DNA from: Bacteroidota bacterium
GTDB taxonomy: Bacteria; Bacteroidota; Bacteroidia; NS11-12g; UBA955
NCBI GenBank assembly: GCA_947460045.1
Contig: CANHGC010000093.1
Coordinates: 1-6,549, forward strand
Direction of reading: 5' to 3'
Length of the DNA stretch: 6,549 bases
The notes under the pieces were generated by a model, which saw only the letters and a list, made by a program, of their open reading frames with translations, was not told where the DNA came from and did not search any database. This document shows positions 1 to 4,471 of the stretch, one piece after another. How positions within the stretch are numbered: the stretch's first letter is position 1; the number at the start of each line of letters is the position of its first letter. The translations under genes and the position numbers were made by a program.

Positions 1-1
1 A

Positions 2-874
2 CTTACTATCTGGTTCGGTGCGATTTTAATGATGCCATTATGTTTAACTTTTATCAACGGAAACAAGAACAAGGAAATTGATAAACATGACTCAATACAA
101 TTGAATTTTGATAAAAAAGAAGCTGAAAATTTTCAAAAAAGAAAGTCACAAGAAAGACAAGATTCTTTGTATCGCTTAATTCTTGATAAGGTATTAAAAG
201 ACGCATTGAAAATAGCAAATCAGAATATCGATAAGGATAAATTTATGACGAATTATCAAGTTACTCCTGATAGTATTCCAGTGAGCGTAGAAATCAATAT
301 TGACTATCATTTTACTGCAAAAAATCCGCATCTGATAATCAGGAGAAATGAACCGAGTGCGGTTTATATAGATATCTATTCGAAAGGTAACAAACAGTTT
401 GAAAAAGTCGTTTCACATGAGGAATTGTCGCTTGCTTATGTAAATGATACCATTCAAGATATTAATGGTGATGGTTTGAAAGATTTTGTCGTGAACTGGT
501 ATGGACAAAACGGCTGTTGCTTGAAAGCATTTAGTAATGTTTTTTTGTTGAGACAGGATCAAAAAGCATTTTCAAAGAACTTTGAATTTATCAATCCCAC
601 TTTTTCTCCCAAGGAGAAAATAATTAGGGGCGTATGTTATGGTTTTCCAGGAGAAACAGAAATGTATAAAAAAAGGTGGAATGGCGAAAACGTTGAAGTT
701 GTTGAATATGTATTTTATGAAAGAAATACGAAAGGAAAAACGGGTAAAGTAATAGTTTCTACTGCACGACTTAATGAGGATAATTTTAAAATATTAAAAG
801 TTCTTAATTCGGCACCCAATGAATACAAGAAAATTGATGGTTACAATTGGTTTACAGGTTTGTTAAATGAATAG
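2..874 (+). CDS. Hypothetical exported protein with DxNxDG loop, 5' end outside the window
   Basis: I do not recognise this protein with confidence. The reading frame is open to the left edge. The first in-window ATG is at 29, but codons before it (LTIWFGAIL) join MMPLCLTFI into one hydrophobic stretch typical of a signal peptide or membrane anchor. Starting at 29 would leave no positively charged N-region, so the true start is probably upstream. Counting from the ATG at 29, residues 12-72 are Lys/Asp/Glu/Gln-rich and probably helical. Residues 80-135 look like beta strands. Residues 144-152 (DINGDGLKD) form an EF-hand-like or FG-GAP-like calcium loop, followed by Cys163-Cys164 and Cys203. 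The part from 141 to 230 (loop, then GVCYGFPGE and KKRWNGE) resembles in layout the XAC2610-type secreted proteins, but that is a weak inference. The gene overlaps the next one by 8 bases, which suggests one operon. It is AT-rich (19 of 60 G+C in bases 241-300), unlike the right half of the window. Confidence 0.75.
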   Translation, partial: LTIWFGAILMMPLCLTFINGNKNKEIDKHDSIQLNFDKKEAENFQKRKSQERQDSLYRLILDKVLKDALKIANQNIDKDKFMTNYQVTPDSIPVSVEINIDYHFTAKNPHLIIRRNEPSAVYIDIYSKGNKQFEKVVSHEELSLAYVNDTIQDINGDGLKDFVVNWYGQNGCCLKAFSNVFLLRQDQKAFSKNFEFINPTFSPKEKIIRGVCYGFPGETEMYKKRWNGENVEVVEYVFYERNTKGKTGKVIVSTARLNEDNFKILKVLNSAPNEYKKIDGYNWFTGLLNE

Positions 875-1490
875 AGGGATTCGGAAATTGTATTGCAGGG
901 CGTTACTCATAGGTCTGTTTTTGACACTCGTAATTCGGGTGGAAGGACAATCTTTCATGAATAACAATGTAACATTTATTCAGGGGGATAGTTCCTATGT
1001 TGTAAGTGCGGAGAGGGATACCATCGAAATTGATAAAAAGCCGTTTTCAATTCGGTATTTTGGAAAACGTTATAATCCTGATCAGCGGCAGTTTTATGTG
1101 GCACAAATTGCAGTATTGGATAATCGCAAGGATATCGGGGTGTTGACGGTAGGTATGTCGAAAGAGAATACAACTTATTTTGAGCCGGGTACGGGTATGG
1201 CTCCAGGATACAATGGCAAGTATGATACGCTTTTGGTTTCGGATAAGGGCCATCATTATTTGCTATACGAGAGTGAAAACGATCATCGCGTTGGTTTGAT
1301 TTCAAAAAAGGCAAACATCCTTGAACTCGAGTGGAAAATTTCAGGCGTCAATTTCAATCAAACGAAAGATCTTTCATTCAACGAGATGAAGAAATCCACT
1401 CTCTATTTTATTATTCTTCTCGACAGAAACTTGGATGGAATCATCGACGAAGGTGAATTGAAGGTGGTAACTGTAAATTTCAAACCTTGA
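867..1490 (+). CDS. Hypothetical secreted protein with C-terminal EF-hand-like loop
   Basis: Unrecognised 207-residue protein. The start ATG at 867 lies inside the end of the upstream gene (its stop is at 872-874), so translation is probably coupled. The N-terminus is a good Sec signal peptide: basic MNRGIRKLYCR, hydrophobic ALLIGLFLTLVI, probable cleavage after VEG near residue 27. The mature part of about 180 residues is mostly predicted beta, with a Gly/Pro-rich turn (PGTGMAPGYNGKYD) near residues 107-120. Near the C-terminus, residues 186-198 read DRNLDGIIDEGEL. This has the spacing of a calcium-binding EF-hand loop: acidic or Asn side chains at positions 1, 3 and 5, Gly at 6, Ile at 8, Asp at 9. 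The protein ends eight residues later. No catalytic motif is visible. It is probably periplasmic or surface-exposed. The stop codon overlaps the first codon of a gene remnant by two bases. No terminator follows. Confidence 0.75.
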   Translation: MNRGIRKLYCRALLIGLFLTLVIRVEGQSFMNNNVTFIQGDSSYVVSAERDTIEIDKKPFSIRYFGKRYNPDQRQFYVAQIAVLDNRKDIGVLTVGMSKENTTYFEPGTGMAPGYNGKYDTLLVSDKGHHYLLYESENDHRVGLISKKANILELEWKISGVNFNQTKDLSFNEMKKSTLYFIILLDRNLDGIIDEGELKVVTVNFKP

Positions 1491-1635
1491 TGCCTTTTAC
1501 GATGCCAAGGGCAAGTACAGTTTGTTTTATACCTGTAACACTTGGGCCAACGAAGGATTGAAATCGGCTGGATTAAAAGCGTGCTACTGGACGGCCTTCA
1601 AGGGCGGGATTTTTGATCAATACGAAGTTGAATAA
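1489..1635 (+). pseudogene. 3' remnant of a DUF2459/TIGR02117-family gene
   Basis: This frame encodes 48 residues and then TAA. It begins DAFYDAKGKYSLFYTCNTW, continues ANEGLKSAGLKACYW and ends TAFKGGIFDQYEVE. The block Y-x-A-x-G-x-Y-S-L-F-x-T-CNTW-x(5)-L-K-x-A-G, then W-T-x-F-x-x-G-I-F, matches my memory of the C-terminal end of the DUF2459 family (TIGR02117), a conserved protein of unknown function normally several times longer. Upstream, the frame is open only back to 1477 (TAA at 1474-1476), has no plausible start, and lies within the end of the upstream gene. The N-terminal part is therefore missing. It is read as the stump of a gene cut by insertion or recombination just left of position 1489. 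G+C is 27 of 60 in bases 1501-1560. It ends only 14 bases from the convergent receptor stop. Family assignment rests on motif memory, not a search. Confidence 0.7.
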
Positions 1636-1649
1636 ATACCTGAAATCAA

Positions 1650-4268
1650 TCAACCCTTCGTAAATCGCCAAGTGAGGCCAAATAAGAAGTTGCGGGGGGC
1701 CTGCGGGAAGACGAAAACCTCCTGGGTGATGTCGCGGGAACCGTACATATATCCGTAAGTGTAGCCATTGCTTGCGTATCGCGCCGAAAACAAGTTGTTG
1801 CATTGCGCCTTTAACGCCAACGACGTGCCGCCCCGGAATTTGTGCGTGTAATTCACCGTTAACTCGCTGAATTTGTAAGGGTTCAAACTGCGTGATACAT
1901 CGCCCGTATTGTCCAAAAACTGTCGGCCAACCCACTTGCTCAACCACGACACATTCCACCTCTTGATCTGACCTTGGAGTCCAAAAGCCGCCACCATATT
2001 GGGCGAATACGCAATGGGGGCATTCTTGTATACCGTATCCACCGGTATGCCACTGCCGTAATCCTGCCATGTCACCTTGGAGTTGGGGATGATGTTCTGA
2101 CTCAACGATAAATTACCAATCAAATGCACATAATGTCTCTCATAATGGCTGTGATTGGCCACCGGATAATCTTTTTGCCACAGTACGTATTGTCCTTCGA
2201 ATTCCAAACCGCGACGGAAACTCACATCCACGTTTTTGCGCAGCGGCGTTCCTACATCGTTCACCGCACCCGTTAACACCAACTGGTCTTTGTAGTGCAT
2301 GTAATAGGCATTGATGCGGATGTGGTTGTCTCTGCTTGTCCCATTGAAGGTTGGCAGTGCCGGGAAAGTGGATAGGTAAGACAATTCGCCATTGATCATT
2401 CGCTCGGGGCGCGGAACATCGCCACTGAGGTTGTCGGTAAAATCTGATCGAGCCGGTTCGCGATTGGCCACGCCCACGTATCCAGTAATGTGATGGTATG
2501 TGGCATGCTGCAATTGGAATCCCGCTTTGGGGTTGAAAAACAAGAAATTGCCCTTGAAATCGATGGTTCTGAGGTCGTTGTCGGTACCGCTGCCCACATG
2601 ATTTACCTTGCGCAATTGCATGTCGGCATACACGCTTCCTCGGGTTTTATCGTTCTGTCCGAAAGCCACCCGACGATTGAATTTCACAAAAGCATTCACA
2701 TCCGATTTGTTTCCAATGCCGCGATAGTACTCGCGTGGTGGGTTTTGCTCGGGCGTTGACAGCGCCAAAATTTTTGTTACCTGTCCGAAATGGTTGCCAT
2801 AGTATTGGTTCGCACCGAGTCCAAACAGCCAATTGTTTTTGTTCTGTTCGATGCTGTGGTGCAGATTCACGCCGATGAGGTTGTTGCGCAGCCATCTGCG
2901 ACGTACCAGATCAGACGCCGAAAGGAGCACCGTGATGTTGGTGTCGCCCGCCATACGAATGGGTGGGATGTTGTATTTTGAAAAGGCATCGCCATAGCGA
3001 AACTGCTCGAAATATCCCGTTCCGAAAGTGTGATAGAGTGTGGCAGCCCACTGTTTGCGGTGGTGGCGTTTGCCAAAGTAGTCGTGGGTTAAATACAGGT
3101 GCTGGTGATGCTGTTGGTAGTTGTCGACCTCGTTGTCGTAGGTGTAATAATTGTATCGGTTGGGATTGGCGTTGAACAGGTTTGAACTGTCGATGCCGTT
3201 GCGATAGGTGGCCCCTTGGAACCCACTGTTGCGCAAGTAATGATTTTGGAGGGCCGCGAAATTGGTGGAATCGTAGGTTTGTCCGAGGTTATACTTTTCG
3301 ATGGGCACGCCCCACCACGCTTGGTAGGTGGTTTCTTTGCCGCCGAAGGCCAAAAACTTCACGCGGGTATAGTGGTAATCTGTGATTTTCGCTCCTTTAT
3401 CGCCCGGCAACACATTGTCTTTGTCTGCGGGCATTTTCCGGGGTTTCGGGGTCTTTTTCTCGTAGGCGATGGCGGTTTGATAGCCCAGCAAGTTGGAGGA
3501 GGCGCGGTCTACGAATCCGTCGGAGAGGATTTCTGAGAGTCGGGCAGAGATGAACAAGGTTTCTTGGTTCGATAATTTGATGGGTTTGAGGGCGCCTTTG
3601 AGGGTGGTTCTGATGGTGCCGAAACTGCCCAGGCTCTGATCGATTTGGTAGTAGGGATCATTGCTATTGGTTTCGGTTCCGATGGCCAGGGTAGCGCCGA
3701 ACGCACCAGCACCGTGGGTTGAAAGCCCAGCCCCTTTGGTGAGCGACAAACTGCCGATGGATGAGCTCAAATCAGGCATGTTTACCCAAAAAGTACCTTG
3801 ACTTTCGGCGTCGTTGATGGGCACCCCGTTGATGGTGATATTGGTTCGTGTGGCGTCGGACCCGCGCACGCGAATGCCGGAGTAGCCGATGCCGTTGCCC
3901 GCGTCTGAGGTGGAGATTACGTTGGCCAATGACTGAGTGAGGAAGGGGATGTCGCGACCCAAATTTTCAACGGTCAATGGATTTTTTTGTTGGATGGATA
4001 TCACCACGCTGCTGAGGTTGCTCCGAGGTTTGCCCAGGTTCACGGCGTTGACCATGGCCGCTTCGATGGCTTCTATATCTGTGGCGGTGTCGTCTGGTGC
4101 TGATGTGGGTTGGACGGGCTCAGATTTATTGGTCGCGGATTTGGTGGTCGCGGTATTCGCTGGGTTGTTTGCAGCAGGGCCATTGGCATTGGATTGCTGT
4201 GCCGATAGGTTGTTGAAAGCGGGTCCCAGTAGGACGAACAGCAGGGTGAAAATGGTTGGATTTTTCAT
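1650..4268 (-). CDS. TonB-dependent outer-membrane receptor under TPP riboswitch control, probable thiamine uptake
   Basis: 872-residue TonB-dependent transporter. Residues 1-23 are a signal peptide (cleavage LSA|QQ). Residues 24-62 are a low-complexity Asn/Ala/Thr/Ser linker in place of the carboxypeptidase-like domain often found in this phylum. The plug spans about 68-200, with SDAGNGIGYS (121-130), RVRGSDATRTNI (133-144), NDAESQGTFWVN (152-163) and THGAGAFGATL (184-194). The rest, about 205-872, is the 22-strand barrel, ending with a typical aromatic last strand (FLFGLTWRF). The plug resembles FecA-like receptors, but the leader carries a TPP riboswitch. Thiamine-regulated outer-membrane receptors (called OMR1 in comparative genomics of thiamine metabolism) are known in Bacteroidota, so thiamine or a thiamine-related compound is the best substrate guess. 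Import would need the TonB-ExbBD complex. No co-directional gene follows in the window, so it looks monocistronic there. ATG at 4268 fits the signal peptide. A 25-residue Lys/Asp/Pro-rich insertion sits at 273-297. Confidence 0.92.
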   Translation of the reverse strand: MKNPTIFTLLFVLLGPAFNNLSAQQSNANGPAANNPANTATTKSATNKSEPVQPTSAPDDTATDIEAIEAAMVNAVNLGKPRSNLSSVVISIQQKNPLTVENLGRDIPFLTQSLANVISTSDAGNGIGYSGIRVRGSDATRTNITINGVPINDAESQGTFWVNMPDLSSSIGSLSLTKGAGLSTHGAGAFGATLAIGTETNSNDPYYQIDQSLGSFGTIRTTLKGALKPIKLSNQETLFISARLSEILSDGFVDRASSNLLGYQTAIAYEKKTPKPRKMPADKDNVLPGDKGAKITDYHYTRVKFLAFGGKETTYQAWWGVPIEKYNLGQTYDSTNFAALQNHYLRNSGFQGATYRNGIDSSNLFNANPNRYNYYTYDNEVDNYQQHHQHLYLTHDYFGKRHHRKQWAATLYHTFGTGYFEQFRYGDAFSKYNIPPIRMAGDTNITVLLSASDLVRRRWLRNNLIGVNLHHSIEQNKNNWLFGLGANQYYGNHFGQVTKILALSTPEQNPPREYYRGIGNKSDVNAFVKFNRRVAFGQNDKTRGSVYADMQLRKVNHVGSGTDNDLRTIDFKGNFLFFNPKAGFQLQHATYHHITGYVGVANREPARSDFTDNLSGDVPRPERMINGELSYLSTFPALPTFNGTSRDNHIRINAYYMHYKDQLVLTGAVNDVGTPLRKNVDVSFRRGLEFEGQYVLWQKDYPVANHSHYERHYVHLIGNLSLSQNIIPNSKVTWQDYGSGIPVDTVYKNAPIAYSPNMVAAFGLQGQIKRWNVSWLSKWVGRQFLDNTGDVSRSLNPYKFSELTVNYTHKFRGGTSLALKAQCNNLFSARYASNGYTYGYMYGSRDITQEVFVFPQAPRNFLFGLTWRFTKG

Positions 4269-4289
4269 GGATGAATGGTTTTTTCATCC
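4269..4289 (-). promoter_or_regulatory. Hairpin abutting the receptor start codon
   Basis: On the minus strand the arms GGATGAA (4289-4283) and TTCATCC (4275-4269) are perfect 7-bp complements around a 7-base loop, AAAACCA. The last base of the stem touches the ATG at 4268. No U-run follows, so it does not look like an intrinsic terminator. In this phylum initiation usually depends on an unstructured A-rich leader rather than Shine-Dalgarno pairing, so a stem here could affect ribosome access. That role is inference; only the inverted repeat is seen. It lies 24 bases after the riboswitch. Confidence 0.5.
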
Positions 4290-4313
4290 GGAGCACAGCC
4301 AAAGGGGCGGTGA

Positions 4314-4389
4314 CATTTCCTTGCGCAGGCATTATCCTGATCAAGTTGGCGGGTATAATCTCAGCGCTCTGATAGAGGCACCCCGAATG
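4314..4389 (-). promoter_or_regulatory. TPP riboswitch (THI-box) in the receptor leader
   Basis: Read on the minus strand, the leader contains the conserved THI-box blocks in order: CGGGGTGCC (4385-4377), CTGAGATTATACCC (from about 4364), ACTTGATC (from about 4346), GGATAATGCC (4337 to 4328) and GCGCAAGGAA (4326 to 4317). Visible helices are P1 (CATT 4389-4386 with AATG 4317-4314), P3 (CTCT with AGAG around an ATC loop, no P3a extension) and P4 (CAGG with CCTG enclosing ATAATG). The CTGAGA segment, which recognises the pyrimidine ring, and the GCG..GGAA junction, on the pyrophosphate side, are intact. The aptamer binds thiamine pyrophosphate and normally lowers expression of the downstream gene, here the TonB-dependent receptor, whose start is 45 bases further on. 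No terminator with a U-run is seen between aptamer and start, so translational control is more likely than attenuation. Confidence 0.95.
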
Positions 4390-4395
4390 ATGCTA

Positions 4396-4403
4396 CAAAG
4401 ATA
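4396..4403 (-). promoter_or_regulatory. Promoter -7 box for the riboswitch-receptor transcript
   Basis: The minus strand reads TATCTTTG, an exact match to the Bacteroidota TAnnTTTG -7 element. It lies just upstream of the riboswitch, so transcription would begin within a few bases of the P1 helix, about 4389-4392, giving a leader of roughly 120 bases that contains the whole aptamer. No clear -33 TTG was found at the usual distance. Confidence 0.6.
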
Positions 4404-4415
4404 GGGTTTGCATTG

Positions 4416-4423
4416 TATTTTTG
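4416..4423 (+). promoter_or_regulatory. Promoter -7 box for the aminopeptidase gene
   Basis: The plus strand reads TATTTTTG, which fits TAnnTTTG. The expected transcription start is near 4429-4430. That coincides with the first in-frame ATG (4430) and therefore favours the second ATG at 4472, with a leader of about 42 bases. No convincing -33 TTG is present. The box lies only 12 bases from the divergent box of the receptor. Confidence 0.5.
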
Positions 4424-4449
4424 TTGGTAATGGAAAAATTGCATGTATT

Positions 4450-4460
4450 GGAGGGGAGGG
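4450..4460 (+). promoter_or_regulatory. Purine-rich possible ribosome binding site
   Basis: GGAGGGGAGGG ends 11 bases before the ATG at 4472 and lies downstream of the other candidate ATG at 4430. It therefore supports the later start. The spacing is somewhat long, and Shine-Dalgarno pairing is weakly used in this phylum, so the support is modest. Confidence 0.35.
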
Positions 4461-4471
4461 TCAGTGTTAGA

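Noticed and set aside
976..1314. 112-codon minus-strand frame opposite the second hypothetical gene
   Set aside because: The product is rich in Tyr, Pro, His and Arg without hydrophobic pattern, while the plus strand has a signal peptide and an EF-hand-like loop.
1623..1662. Imperfect inverted repeat (CGAAGTTGA against TCAACCCTTCG) in the convergent gap, as a possible shared terminator
   Set aside because: The stem is short, has a bulge and a long loop, and both arms lie in coding ends. No T-run follows on either strand.
2490..3536. Several plus-strand open frames of 60-110 codons opposite the receptor gene
   Set aside because: They lie fully antisense to a well-supported receptor, have compositions expected of shadow frames and show no recognisable motif.
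1650..4268. Assignment of the receptor as an iron-siderophore or citrate (FecA) receptor
   Set aside because: The plug similarity is shared by many receptors in this phylum, no iron-regulator genes or Fur-like site were seen, and a TPP riboswitch is directly upstream.
3937..4404. 155-codon plus-strand frame covering the riboswitch and receptor start
   Set aside because: It is antisense to both the receptor coding start and the conserved TPP aptamer, whose conservation explains the sequence.
4430..4471. Start of the aminopeptidase at the first in-frame ATG (4430)
   Set aside because: It coincides with the predicted transcription start, adds 14 residues before a good signal peptide and lies upstream of the purine-rich site. 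It stays possible if the promoter box is wrong.
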